Shown here piece by piece: positions 1-8,908 of a stretch of 64,000 nt of DNA. The notes under the pieces are model-generated. The model ran no database searches, was not told the origin of the DNA, and was given only the letters and a program-made list of their open reading frames with translations. A program made the translations under genes and the position numbers. The first letter of the stretch is position 1. Each line of letters starts with the position of its first letter. This DNA is from Atopobiaceae bacterium. GTDB lineage: Bacteria > Actinomycetota > Coriobacteriia > Coriobacteriales > Atopobiaceae. The stretch is taken from the NCBI GenBank assembly GCA_017510785.1, contig JAFWMH010000026.1:1-64000 (forward strand), given 5' to 3'.

Positions 1-757
1 CCGCCTCGGCCGCGCGCTCGGGCGTCTGCTCGCCGTCGCCCTCCGCGCCCTCGGCCTGCTCGGACGCCTCGGGCCCGGCGGACTCGCCGTACCCGGAGGG
101 CTCAGTGGCCTCCGTATCCTCGTCGGTCTCGGACCCTGCCACATCGCCCCGCTCTTCGCCGTCGGCATCTGCATCGTCCGACGTCTCATCCTCGGTCTTA
201 TCTGCGGCCTCGTCGCCTTCGTCGTCGGCGCTGGCATTATTGTCCGCATCATCGCCCGAGTCGTCAAGCCATGGATACTCGCCGGGTACGCCCTGCGCTA
301 CATTCATCTCGGTTGTCGAGTCATCCAACGTGAGTCGTACAACGCCATCAACGTCGCCTGCGACCTCACAGGAAAACCCGAGAGCGTCGGCGACCAGCGC
401 GAACGCACGGGCCACACCGGCCGACGTGCTCGTTTGCCCAACTAGAGCGGCGTGTACCGCCTCGTCGTCAGTCATGGCACCATCAACGTCGTCCGTGTCT
501 TCATCGGCCACGGCGACACCCGCGATTGCATCCCACGCCGCAGCAAGCAGGTCATCGTTCGACCCTCCCTGCTCCCGCAGCGTCGCGGCAAACGCCTGCG
601 ACTCTTCCTCGGGCATTGTCCCCTGCGCCTCGACAGCGCCCGACGCCACGTCCTCCTTCGAGATTATCTGCTCGGCAACCTGCGCCCATGCCGGTGCGGG
701 CACGAGCCCCATCACCAGCATGGCACTCGCCATCAAAGCAGCCAGCCTGCGTTTCAT
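1..757 (-). CDS. Secreted acidic protein, N-terminal part (runs off left edge)
   Basis: The reverse strand from the ATG at 757 reads MKRRLAALMASAMLVMGLV then PAPAWA-Q, a signal peptide with basic n-region, hydrophobic core and an AxA cleavage site near residue 25. An AGGAAAGGA ribosome site lies just upstream. The next roughly 110 residues form a small domain, followed by a long Glu/Asp/Ala/Gly-rich linker that stays open to the window edge; no stop interrupts it. The layout (signal peptide, small domain, acidic linker) matches the secreted protein at 40468-43944, and the segment around SAGVARAFALVADALGF aligns by eye with PEGAANAFTLLANHMGL there. That pattern recalls the C-x-G-x-A helix of transglutaminase-like folds but lacks the cysteine. 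Function unknown; probably a surface or secreted protein whose C-terminal domains lie to the left. Confidence 0.8.
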   Translation of the reverse strand, partial: MKRRLAALMASAMLVMGLVPAPAWAQVAEQIISKEDVASGAVEAQGTMPEEESQAFAATLREQGGSNDDLLAAAWDAIAGVAVADEDTDDVDGAMTDDEAVHAALVGQTSTSAGVARAFALVADALGFSCEVAGDVDGVVRLTLDDSTTEMNVAQGVPGEYPWLDDSGDDADNNASADDEGDEAADKTEDETSDDADADGEERGDVAGSETDEDTEATEPSGYGESAGPEASEQAEGAEGDGEQTPERAAEA

Positions 758-862
758 ATGTCCTTTCCTTTCAACTGTTGTTCCGCACGCAACATACCCC
801 GCGTAACGCATGCGACGCGAGCGACTCGTGAGGGCATGGTGCCTGCAAAACATTGTCCCATC

Positions 863-909
863 AAAAAGGGATGCTCCCCGGCACAAATGCGGTGCCATGG
901 GAGCATCCC
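863..909 (-). terminator. Rho-independent terminator of the GH13-GH77 gene
   Basis: Arms 868-878 (GGGATGCTCCC) and 899-909 (GGGAGCATCCC) pair perfectly, with an inner GGCAC/GTGCC stem at 880-884 and 892-896. On the minus strand the stem is followed by TTTTT (863-867). It lies 17 bp after the stop codon at 926. Confidence 0.88.
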
Positions 910-925
910 CCGTCAGTCCCTGTTC

Positions 926-3900
926 CTACCGCTTGGAGTCGCGCGCAAGCTGGGCAAGGTATTGCGTGCTCGCCGTAACAGCGTCGCCATCGGCGCGCCA
1001 GCACCAGTTATTCTCTGCGACGCCAGGCACGTTCATACGGGCCTCGTCGCCCAAAACGAGAATATCTTGCAATGGCACGATTACCACGTCGGCGCTAGAG
1101 TGCAGGCACTTGCGCATGAGCTCGCGATACACGTCGTCGGTGTGCTCGAACGGCCACTTGCTACGAATCCAACCGACGAGCGTTTGCGTGTCGTGAGTGC
1201 TGGGATAGCAAATCTTGCCAGGTGCCGGCGTGTATCCCTGCCGCACGTCCTCGTTGTAGAACTGTACCACGTCCATGCCGGGGAAGCCCGTCGTGGCTAC
1301 GAGGAAGCGCACCGCAGGCGTAATGGTGCCCAGGTCCTCACCAATAAAGGGCAGCGCGCCAAAGTGCTTTTTGGCCACGCGGAACAAATCCAAGCCTGGC
1401 CCGAAGTACCACAAACCTTCCTTTGCACCACGACCGCCGGGAATGTTGTAGTACGAGGAGAATCCCAGGAAATGGTCGAGACGCACGTAATCGTAGAGCT
1501 CGAGCATGCGCTCCAAACGGCGCATCCACCAATCGTAGCCAGTCTCACGCAGTACGTCCCACCTAAACGTGGGATTGCCCCAAATCTGACCATCCTGCGC
1601 GAAGTTATCGGGCGGGCATCCCGCAACGCCGGCCGGCTTGCCGTCCTCGGTGAGTGCAAAGATCTCGCGCTCGGCCCACACGTCGGAGGAATCGGCACTC
1701 ACGTACATCGGCATATCGCCCACGATGGAAATCCCGCGTTCGTTGGCATAGGCATGCAGCTCGTCCCACTGCTTTTGGAACACATACTGCGCACGACGAT
1801 GCGTCTCCGCAATGGGCTTAAGACCACCCTCATCCGCAAGGCCAGGCCTATACTCGCGATAGTTCTCGGGCCAAAGCGTCCACGGCACCTCGTCGCCCAC
1901 CGTCTCCTTAATGGCTTGGAACGCCACGTACGGCTCAAGCCACTGGGCGTTCTTCTCGCAAAACGCGAGGTAAGCGGAATCCTCGTCGAGACCCTCGATG
2001 AGCTTGTCGAGCTCGGTTTGGAAGCCTTCCATGAGGTATGGGTTGCCTGCAAACGCCGAAAGCCCAGCGTAGGGCGAGCCAAACTGGTCGGTGGGGTTAA
2101 CGGGCAGCACCTGCCAGTACGTTTGCCCGCCCTCAGCAATCGCGTCCACGAAGCGCTTGGCAGGCTCGCCCATGGTGCCCTGCTCGCCATCGTTCGGCAC
2201 ACTTGTGATGTGGCAGATAATACCCATGCCCCGCTTCATTGGCTCCTGCAGGCGCACCTCGTCGTGGAAGTACAGCACCGAGGTGCCGAGCGGCCACAGG
2301 TGCACGGAGCAGCTCGTGCCGTCGTCGGAAACCTGGGGCTTCTTGCCCTGCACGATGTCGTCCACCTCGGCGCCGTGCATCGGAACGCTCACGACGTGCG
2401 GGTTCTTGAGGCTCGCATTGGCCAGCACGCACACCGTGGTATCGCCAAGCGTCCGTGTGAAGGCAAACACGTCGTCGTTAATGGCAAACGGCCGGAAGTC
2501 ACCGTCTTCAAACACCTCGGGGAGCGACTTGCGTACCGCAATGGCGTTGCGGTAGATGGTTCGGCAGTTCTCGTCCTCATGCCCCCACGGGTAGGTGGCA
2601 CGATTGTAGGGGTCGGTATAGCCCTCGAGACCCGCCTCGTCGCCGTAGTACACGCACGGCACGCCGGGCATCGTCATTTGCAGGAGGGCCGCAACCCACA
2701 GGCGGCTAACGGCCAAACCGCGTTGACCGTCGCTCAGGCGGTAGTCGCGGCGCTGCTCGTCCGAGAAGGAGTCCTTGTTGGGCGCATCACCAAGCATGGT
2801 GAGCACACGCTCACGGTCGTGGCTGCCCAAGAGGTTAAGGCAGCTCAGGAATGCCTCGCGGGGATAGTTCTCGTACAGCTCCTCAAGACGATCCGCAATG
2901 GCGCCCGCTGTCGTCTTGTTGGTGAGGTAATCGAGCATCGAGGTACGGAAGGGATAGTTCATCACGCCGTCAAGTTCGGCGCCCTGCAAGTACTTGCGCA
3001 GATTACCGTAGCTTACCTTGTGCGAGGCATCCTCCCACACCTCGCCAATAACGAGTGCATCGGGTTTCTCTGCAATCGCCGCAGCCTTTATGTCCTCAAT
3101 AAAGTCGTCGGGCAGCTCGTCGGCCACGTCGAGGCGCCATCCCGAGGCGCCGAGTCGCAGCCACGTGCGCACAACACCGTTTTCGCCGCAAATGAACTCG
3201 CGATACGAGGGAACCTCCTCGTCCACGTCGGGTAGGTCGTCCACACCCCACCAGCATTGGTACTCACCGTCGTCGGCCCCACCAAGCTTATACCACGAAG
3301 AATAGGGGCTATCGGCACTTTGGAACGCGCCAATCTCGGGATAATTGTTGTACTTGTTGAAATAGCGCGAGTCGCATCCGGTGTGGTTGAACACACCGTC
3401 CAGAATGATAGAGATGCCCATCTCGCTGGCGGCTTCACACAAACGCACGAAGGTTTCCTTGTCGCCAAGCATGGGATCGATGGCCATGTAGTCGGCAGTA
3501 TCGTAGCGATGGTTGCTCGCGGCTTCAAAAATGGGATTGAGGTACAGCACGGAAATGCCCATGGACTTGAGGTAGGGCAGCTTTTCGCGAATGCCATCAA
3601 GCGTGCCGCCGTAGAAGTCCCACGTGGAGATGCGACCGTACTGGTCCTTATGGTACCGCGGTGTGGCATTCCAATCCTCCACGAGCTCACGGCCAGGACC
3701 GTTGCGATGCTGCTCGAGGCTCGCCTGCGCCAGTTCGTGCCAGTTAGCCCCACGCTCGAAGCGGTCGGGGAAGATTTGATACACGATGCCATGCTGGTAC
3801 CAAAGCGGACGCTCCTCGCGCGGCTCGTACACCGTAATTTGGAACGAGCGCGGCTCGCCATCGGCAAAAGCACCCTCGCCCACGCTGCACTCGTTACGCG

Positions 3901-4198
3901 CGCCATAGCGCCACACGTCGCCGGCGTCGGACTCAATCATGAAGAAGTACCAAATGATTTCGGTCTTTTCGGGCGTAAACGTTCCCGAAAGACGCACCAC
4001 GCGCTCGCCGTACTCCTCGCGCACCGTAGGCTTCATGGGGACGAGCGTTTCGCCCTCGCCGTCAACCCACAAGCGAATCGTGCCCTGGGGACTCTCCTCG
4101 TCGCGCACGTCAATGGAAAGCGTAATGGGCTCCCCAAGAGGACAAGCACCAAACGGCGTGCGATAGGCGGTGTTTGAAGTGATGTGTATGGCTCTCAC
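926..4198 (-). CDS. Fused alpha-amylase-family glycosidase (GH13) and 4-alpha-glucanotransferase (GH77)
   Basis: A 1090-residue cytoplasmic two-enzyme fusion for maltodextrin and glycogen use. Residues about 1-130 form an N-terminal beta-sandwich as in neopullulanases. The GH13 barrel spans about 135-640: DGVFNHTG, the nucleophile Asp357 in GWRLDVADE, acid/base Glu386 in IGEVWED and Asp461 in GSHDRER are all present. A GH77 amylomaltase follows from about residue 653 (MKRGMGIICHITS), with nucleophile Asp908 in VRLDHFLG, Glu954 in IGEDLGT and Asp1003 in THDTQ. GH77 enzymes move glucan chains between maltodextrins, while the GH13 half should hydrolyse short alpha-glucans, so one chain could both disproportionate and cleave them. 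There is no signal peptide, and all catalytic residues of both halves are intact. The gene stands alone with its own terminator at 863-909. Substrate range cannot be read from sequence. Confidence 0.93.
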   Translation of the reverse strand: MRAIHITSNTAYRTPFGACPLGEPITLSIDVRDEESPQGTIRLWVDGEGETLVPMKPTVREEYGERVVRLSGTFTPEKTEIIWYFFMIESDAGDVWRYGARNECSVGEGAFADGEPRSFQITVYEPREERPLWYQHGIVYQIFPDRFERGANWHELAQASLEQHRNGPGRELVEDWNATPRYHKDQYGRISTWDFYGGTLDGIREKLPYLKSMGISVLYLNPIFEAASNHRYDTADYMAIDPMLGDKETFVRLCEAASEMGISIILDGVFNHTGCDSRYFNKYNNYPEIGAFQSADSPYSSWYKLGGADDGEYQCWWGVDDLPDVDEEVPSYREFICGENGVVRTWLRLGASGWRLDVADELPDDFIEDIKAAAIAEKPDALVIGEVWEDASHKVSYGNLRKYLQGAELDGVMNYPFRTSMLDYLTNKTTAGAIADRLEELYENYPREAFLSCLNLLGSHDRERVLTMLGDAPNKDSFSDEQRRDYRLSDGQRGLAVSRLWVAALLQMTMPGVPCVYYGDEAGLEGYTDPYNRATYPWGHEDENCRTIYRNAIAVRKSLPEVFEDGDFRPFAINDDVFAFTRTLGDTTVCVLANASLKNPHVVSVPMHGAEVDDIVQGKKPQVSDDGTSCSVHLWPLGTSVLYFHDEVRLQEPMKRGMGIICHITSVPNDGEQGTMGEPAKRFVDAIAEGGQTYWQVLPVNPTDQFGSPYAGLSAFAGNPYLMEGFQTELDKLIEGLDEDSAYLAFCEKNAQWLEPYVAFQAIKETVGDEVPWTLWPENYREYRPGLADEGGLKPIAETHRRAQYVFQKQWDELHAYANERGISIVGDMPMYVSADSSDVWAEREIFALTEDGKPAGVAGCPPDNFAQDGQIWGNPTFRWDVLRETGYDWWMRRLERMLELYDYVRLDHFLGFSSYYNIPGGRGAKEGLWYFGPGLDLFRVAKKHFGALPFIGEDLGTITPAVRFLVATTGFPGMDVVQFYNEDVRQGYTPAPGKICYPSTHDTQTLVGWIRSKWPFEHTDDVYRELMRKCLHSSADVVIVPLQDILVLGDEARMNVPGVAENNWCWRADGDAVTASTQYLAQLARDSKR

Positions 4199-4317
4199 GT
4201 GGGTGCCCTTCTACTACTATAAACTGACATTCAATACTTCGTGCTACGTATGGACATGCATCGAATAATCGACTTGTTCATCCGCAGCGCGTGACAAAAG
4301 CGCGTTTTACTTGTCAA

Positions 4318-4355
4318 CAAAACGTGCCGAGGAACCTTTGCGGCACCTCGGCACG
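4318..4355 (-). terminator. Terminator of glyA
   Basis: Arms 4323-4332 (CGTGCCGAGG) and 4346-4355 (CCTCGGCACG) pair perfectly. On the minus strand the stem is followed by TTTTG. It begins 6 bp after the glyA stop. Confidence 0.87.
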
Positions 4356-4361
4356 TATTCG

Positions 4362-5621
4362 TTAACCAAGTTCGGGATACAGCGGATGCGCCGAGAGGAG
4401 CTCGGCAACCTCAGCCTTAACGGCAGCCAGTGCGGCCTCGTCGTCGAGGTGGGTTACGGTTTGGCCAATGAGCTCTCCGATGCGCTCGGCCTCGTCTTCG
4501 CCAAAGCCGCGTGTCGTCATGGCCGCAGAACCCACGCGGATGCCGCTCGTCACAAACGGGCTGCGCTTCTCGCCGGGAATCGTGTTCTTGTTTACGGTGA
4601 TGCCCACCTCGTCGAGGGTGTGCTCGGCAATCTTGCCCGTCACCTCATCGCCAGCGGTGGTAAGGTCCACGAGCAGCAGGTGGTTATCGGTGCCACCCGT
4701 CACAAGACGAAGGCCCTTTGCCTCCATGCCACGCCCAAGTGCCTTGGCGTTGGCGCACACCTGGTCGATGTAGGTTGCGAAGCTTGGCTGCAGTGCCTCG
4801 CCAAAGGCCACGGCCTTTGCGGCAATGATGTGCTCAAGCGGACCACCTTGGCTGCCAGGGAACACAGCCGAGTTCATGCGGCGCGTAAGCTCCTCGTCGT
4901 TCCAAAGGATAAGGCCACCACGCGTGCCGCGCAGGGTTTTGTGCGTGGTGGTGGTTACGACGTCGGCAACACCTACCGGCGTGGGGTGCGCGCCCGTCGC
5001 CACAAGGCCCGCGATGTGGGCCATATCCACCATGAGCGCGGCGCCGTTGTCGTGAGCGATTTGAGCAAAGCGCTCGAAGTCGATGATGCGCGGATAGGCG
5101 GAAGCACCCGCAATGATGAGCTTGGGCTTGTACTCCTCGGCCTTGGCAGCCACGTCATCGAAGTCGATGCGCTCGGTTTCGGGATTAAGACCATAGCTCA
5201 CCACATTGAACAGCTTGCCAGAGTAGTTGGCCGGGCTGCCATGGGTAAGGTGGCCGCCATTCGAAAGGTCCATGCCCATCACGGTATCGCCAGGCTGGGC
5301 AAACACGCTGGTCGCTGCGTAGTTAGCCTGCGCGCCCGAGTGCGGCTGTACGTTGGCGAAGGCAGAGCCGAAGAGCTTCTTGGCACGATCGCGCGCGAGA
5401 TTCTCTACGACGTCAACAGCCCAGCAGCCACCATAGTAGCGCCGACCAGGCAAACCCTCAGCATACTTGTTGGTAAGCGGGCTGCCTGCAGCCTCCATAA
5501 CGGCCAGACTCACGAAGTTCTCGGATGCAATGAGCTCGATGGAGTTGCGCTGGCGCGTGAGCTCGTCGTTCATGGCCGAAGCAAGCTCGGGATCGGAGGC
5601 AGAGATGTACTTGAGTTCCAT
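4362..5621 (-). CDS. glyA: Serine hydroxymethyltransferase
   Basis: A 419-residue PLP enzyme of normal family length. It interconverts serine plus tetrahydrofolate with glycine plus 5,10-methylene-tetrahydrofolate and is the main cytoplasmic source of one-carbon units. Family hallmarks are complete: [12 protein letters not shown] near the N-terminus, [23 protein letters not shown], and the PLP Schiff-base lysine Lys228 in [14 protein letters not shown]. The start ATG at 5621 is preceded by AAGGG at a suitable distance. A TATACT hexamer at about 40 nt upstream could be the -10 element, but no good -35 is seen. The gene is monocistronic, with its own terminator at 4318-4355. Confidence 0.97.
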   Translation of the reverse strand: MELKYISASDPELASAMNDELTRQRNSIELIASENFVSLAVMEAAGSPLTNKYAEGLPGRRYYGGCWAVDVVENLARDRAKKLFGSAFANVQPHSGAQANYAATSVFAQPGDTVMGMDLSNGGHLTHGSPANYSGKLFNVVSYGLNPETERIDFDDVAAKAEEYKPKLIIAGASAYPRIIDFERFAQIAHDNGAALMVDMAHIAGLVATGAHPTPVGVADVVTTTTHKTLRGTRGGLILWNDEELTRRMNSAVFPGSQGGPLEHIIAAKAVAFGEALQPSFATYIDQVCANAKALGRGMEAKGLRLVTGGTDNHLLLVDLTTAGDEVTGKIAEHTLDEVGITVNKNTIPGEKRSPFVTSGIRVGSAAMTTRGFGEDEAERIGELIGQTVTHLDDEAALAAVKAEVAELLSAHPLYPELG

Positions 5622-5875
5622 AGTGTGCCCTTCAAGAGATTTTACTGCAAACGGTAGTATAGACGCCCTGAGCGGTTCGCGCTACCCGTATATGGAAAAA
5701 GGCACACCGTTCCCCAGATTTATTGTTGCGAGTTGAGTTGCGGCTTCATCCGCTTGGCTTCTCTTTAATTGGCGGTACCATGAAATTGTGGCGCAAACAA
5801 AATCGCGCCAGTAGCCACGGCGCACGCCTTTCCATGTTGTGGGTCCGTCGGGCTCGCCTCGGGCATTGCCGCTCA
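5622..5875. other. Intergenic region between divergent glyA and AAA ATPase genes
   Basis: Holds the glyA leader (TATACT on the minus strand and AAGGG at the start) and about 150 bp with no recognisable gene, running into the 23/46-bp repeat array at 5876. An open frame passes through from 5723 on the plus strand, but the repeat period (46 bp) is not a multiple of three, so this part is unlikely to be translated. Confidence 0.6.
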
Positions 5876-6045
5876 CCCAACGGTTTCGTCACAATCTGCA
5901 CAACGTGGCTATTGCATTCTGCCCAACGGATTCGTTACAATCTGCACAACGGAATCATTGCATTCTGCCCAACGAATTCGTCACAATCTGCACAACGGAA
6001 TCATCGCATTCTGCCCAACGGTTTCGTCGCAATCTGCACAGCAAC
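5876..6045. repeat. Tandem array: 46-bp repeats, each two related 23-bp halves
   Basis: Copies start at 5876, 5922, 5968 and 6014, exactly 46 bp apart. Each splits into two 23-bp halves: an A half (CCCAACGG, then T/ATTCGT, then ACAATCTG) and a B half (CACAACGG, AATCATT, GCATTCTG). Seven full 23-mers are present; the eighth (from 6037) decays into the ribosome site of the downstream ATPase. There are no unique spacers. The array ends about 15 bp before the start codon at 6062, so it would lie in the promoter or leader of that gene. Confidence 0.9.
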
Positions 6046-6061
6046 TTCACAAGGAGAATCC

Positions 6062-7336
6062 ATGTCATTCGAATACTACCCAAGGCTGGCGGACGACGAA
6101 CTTCGGAGGGGGCTCCAGAGGTCAGGTGCGGTGGTAATACGGGGCGCGAAGTGGTGCGGCAAGACTGAGACGGCAATCCAACAGGCAAGGAGCATAATAT
6201 TCCTGCAGGACCCCGATGAGTACGAAAACAACCTGCTCACCGCACAAACAAAACCATCGCTTCTGTTGGCGGGTGACCAGCCGCGGCTCATCGACGAGTG
6301 GCAGGACTTCCCTCAGGTGTGGGATGCGGTACGTTTTGCCATCGATCGTCAGCACAAAAGGGGCTGCTTTATCCTTACCGGATCAGTCTCCCGCGAGATG
6401 GATGCGAATGAGAAACCGAAGCACTCCGGCGTGGGCAGAATCGCGTCCATGACCATGCGTCCCATGAGCCTATTCGAGTCGAGGGAGTCATCAGGAGAGG
6501 TCTCGCTTGGAGCCCTCTTCGAGGGGGCCAAAGACGTCGCCGGCACGTCGAGCTGGGATATTGAGGACGTCGCGCGTCAGGTCTGCCGGGGAGGGTGGCC
6601 GGAGGCAGTTGCCGCAGGAGAGGAGACAGCAGGCGACCTGGCACGCGACTACCTTGACGCCGTGGCCGAAAGAGATGTGAGCCTTCCCGACGGCGTGCGG
6701 AGGGACCCCACGCTCGTCAGGCTCATAATGGCAGCATACGCACGATGTACCGCAACACAGGCCAGTGGAACCACCATCCGTGGGCACGTAAACGCCTCCC
6801 GGGAGGACATCTCGAGAAACACGGCAAGCGCTTACATAGGTTCACTGCGCAGGCTATACCTATTCGAGGATCTCCCCTCCTGGCGGCCGTCGCTGCGGGA
6901 CAAAGCCCGAATCACCGCAACACCGAAGAGGCACTTCGTCGACCCGTCCCTTGCCGCCGCAGCTCTAGGCGCGACTCCCCAAAACCTCCTGCACGACTTG
7001 CCAACACTCGGCCAGCTCTTTGAGTCGCTTGTCGTACGAGACCTGCGCATATACGCGCAAGCCATTGGCGGGAAACTGCATCACTACCACGACGGAGCCG
7101 GTCGTGAGGCCGATGCCGTCATCACGATGCCCGATGGCCGCTGGGCCCTCGTCGAGGTCAAGCTCGGCGGCAAGGGCGTCGCAGACGGCGCGAACGCCCT
7201 TGCCGGCCTCGCTAAAACAATAGACCAAACGATTATGGGATCGCCATCATTCCTGGCCGTCGTGCATGCGGGAAGATTCGCGTCGCACCTCGCCAACGGA
7301 GTGCTCGCTCTCCCACTCGGATGCTTGAAGCAGTAA
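6062..7336 (+). CDS. AAA-family ATPase with DUF4143 (AAA_14) domain
   Basis: A 424-residue protein from ATG 6062, chosen because AAGGAG lies just ahead and the upstream frame runs through the repeat array. Residues about 15-140 form an AAA_14 ATPase: Walker A GAKWCGKTE, Walker B LIDEWQ and a LTGS sensor-like motif. The C-terminal DUF4143 part ends with GREADAVITMPDGRWALVEVK, which has the E/D-x-n-D-x-n-ExK spacing of PD-(D/E)xK nuclease folds, as proposed for many members of this family. Members are common, scattered and poorly understood in actinobacteria and anaerobes; roles in nucleic-acid metabolism or as toxin-like modules have been suggested. It stands alone, convergent with nudC 24 bp downstream, and is preceded by the 23-bp array, which may be its operator. 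Confidence 0.9.
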   Translation: MSFEYYPRLADDELRRGLQRSGAVVIRGAKWCGKTETAIQQARSIIFLQDPDEYENNLLTAQTKPSLLLAGDQPRLIDEWQDFPQVWDAVRFAIDRQHKRGCFILTGSVSREMDANEKPKHSGVGRIASMTMRPMSLFESRESSGEVSLGALFEGAKDVAGTSSWDIEDVARQVCRGGWPEAVAAGEETAGDLARDYLDAVAERDVSLPDGVRRDPTLVRLIMAAYARCTATQASGTTIRGHVNASREDISRNTASAYIGSLRRLYLFEDLPSWRPSLRDKARITATPKRHFVDPSLAAAALGATPQNLLHDLPTLGQLFESLVVRDLRIYAQAIGGKLHHYHDGAGREADAVITMPDGRWALVEVKLGGKGVADGANALAGLAKTIDQTIMGSPSFLAVVHAGRFASHLANGVLALPLGCLKQ

Positions 7337-7360
7337 CGTTTTCTCAAACACGGATGGGAT

Positions 7361-8224
7361 TCATTCGCCCCGGGCATCCATATGCCGGTCGCGCCACAGG
7401 CACATCATTTCGTTCGTAAGCGAGAAGTCGTCGGGCTGTCCCGGAATCGCATCGGGGCCAACCCACTCAGCGCGGCCTAGCTCGTCTTTGTCGCGATGAA
7501 TCGTAGGGTCTCCCACTACATCGCACCAGTATCCACACAAAAGGTCGCCGGCCACGCCCCAAGGCTGCGACTTGTAGTAGCGGATGTTTGCTACCTCTAA
7601 ACCGAGCTCCTCGCGTACTTCGCGACGCACGCAATCCTCCATCGTCTCGCCAATCTCAGCAAAACCAGCAACGAGTGCATCGATGGCAAAGTAACGCCCG
7701 GCGGCATAACGCGTAAGCACGATCTTATCGCGCACGGGGTCGCATACGCACACAATGACGGCTGGGTTAAGACGAGGAAACACCGTGTTGCCACAAGCAG
7801 AGCAACGCATGGCACGCAACGTAGCGTGCGGTTGCATCGCATGTCCGCACGCACCGCAAAAGCGCGTCTTGGCATACCAGTCGGCCAGATGCACCGCCGT
7901 ATACACAGCGAACATCAACTCGCGCGGGCCACGACGCTCCTGACGCAGCACGCGGTTGTGAATATACTCGTAGTTCGTAGGCGGTTCAGCAGCCCCAGCG
8001 TTGGGTGCGAGCCAACACGCCTCGCCATCGAGCGCGAACAGGTACGTAAGACCCTCAACCGGCACGCCCTCTTCGCCAACACGTGGAACATCGAGGCCAT
8101 GATCACCCTCACGTCGTACCGCAAGCTCTTGTCCACGAACAAAGAACACCCGCTCGCCCGCCGCCGGCCGTGCCTCGTACTCGTACTCGTTTGCTAGCCG
8201 ATGCGGTGCAATATCTTGAATCAT
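7361..8224 (-). CDS. nudC: NudC-like NAD(H) pyrophosphatase (Nudix)
   Basis: A 287-residue protein from ATG 8224, preceded by GGAGAG; longer versions would overlap tsaC. It has an N-terminal domain, a four-cysteine zinc ribbon (CGACGHAM and CSACGN), then a Nudix box GFAEIGETMEDCVRREVREE in the canonical G-x5-E-x7-RE-x2-EE form. Enzymes of this type cleave NAD(H) to NMN and AMP and can remove NAD caps from RNA. The usual SQPWPFPxS signature after the Nudix box is changed here to SQPWGVAGDLL, so nicotinamide-dinucleotide specificity is not certain. It is last in the prfA-prmC-tsaC-nudC run, 28 bp after tsaC. Confidence 0.85.
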   Translation of the reverse strand: MIQDIAPHRLANEYEYEARPAAGERVFFVRGQELAVRREGDHGLDVPRVGEEGVPVEGLTYLFALDGEACWLAPNAGAAEPPTNYEYIHNRVLRQERRGPRELMFAVYTAVHLADWYAKTRFCGACGHAMQPHATLRAMRCSACGNTVFPRLNPAVIVCVCDPVRDKIVLTRYAAGRYFAIDALVAGFAEIGETMEDCVRREVREELGLEVANIRYYKSQPWGVAGDLLCGYWCDVVGDPTIHRDKDELGRAEWVGPDAIPGQPDDFSLTNEMMCLWRDRHMDARGE

Positions 8225-8252
8225 GGCGCTCTCCGTTCCGTTCGCCAAAACC

Positions 8253-8882
8253 TTACAGTTGGGCATATAGCTCGTGTTTCCCGATTGCGCCCTGGCGCAG
8301 AATGCGCGGCTCAAGTGCCGTAGCGTCTACGATGGTGCTTGCAACGCCAACGGGCGCTGGGCCGGCATCGAGCGTGAGGTCGGCCTGCTCCACGATTCGC
8401 GGCTCGACACCTGCACCACTCGTGGCCGCAGCCTCGCCATGCGTGTTGGCACTCGTCGTAGCCAATGGCCCCACTTCGCGCACAAGCTCACGCACGAGGT
8501 TTGAGTCGGGCACACGCAACGCGATGGTCCCATTCGCCGCCCTATACTCTCGCGGAACCGCGTCACTCGCCTGCACTACCAACGTTAGCGGGCCAGGCCA
8601 CAACTCGCGAGCCATGCGCTCGGCCCATTCGGGTACATCCGTCCCATACACAAGCAAATCCCGCGCATCGCCCACGAGCCACGGCAGCGTTTGCGCTCGG
8701 TCGCGATGCTTGATGGCAAAGATCTGCTCGTGCCCGGGATTCTCCGCGACCGCGGCACATCCAATGCCGTACACCGAATCGGTTGGCATAACGAGCACGC
8801 CACCCGCACGCAGCACATCCGCAGCACGACGCAGCACATCCTTTGCCGGGACGTTTTGGTCAACGTGCAACAGGGCACCCAT
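8253..8882 (-). CDS. tsaC: Sua5/YrdC-type L-threonylcarbamoyladenylate synthase
   Basis: A 209-residue YrdC-fold protein from ATG 8882 (AAGGCGG upstream). It makes threonylcarbamoyl-AMP from threonine, bicarbonate and ATP, the first step of tRNA t6A37 synthesis. The motifs MPTDSVYGIGC, the SIKRR-like AIKHRDRAQTLPWLV, PGPLTLVV and ATTSANTHGEAA fit the family. The length corresponds to the short TsaC/YrdC form without a separate Sua5 C-terminal domain. The pairing with prfA and prmC is a common bacterial gene order. It follows prmC by 26 bp. Confidence 0.9.
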   Translation of the reverse strand: MGALLHVDQNVPAKDVLRRAADVLRAGGVLVMPTDSVYGIGCAAVAENPGHEQIFAIKHRDRAQTLPWLVGDARDLLVYGTDVPEWAERMARELWPGPLTLVVQASDAVPREYRAANGTIALRVPDSNLVRELVREVGPLATTSANTHGEAAATSGAGVEPRIVEQADLTLDAGPAPVGVASTIVDATALEPRILRQGAIGKHELYAQL

Positions 8883-8908
8883 GACGCACCGCCTTTCGCA
8901 GTAGCTAC

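Noticed and set aside
452-3235. 927-codon plus-strand frame opposite the GH13-GH77 gene
   Set aside because: The minus-strand frame has all catalytic motifs of two enzyme families; the plus-strand frame is Arg/His/Val-rich and has no recognisable domain.
5876-6045. CRISPR array
   Set aside because: Repeat halves are contiguous with no unique spacers, and no cas genes are nearby.
5723-6061. N-terminal extension of the AAA ATPase through the repeats
   Set aside because: The 46-bp period shifts frame between copies, so the peptide is not repetitive. The AAGGAG site just before ATG 6062 marks the true start.
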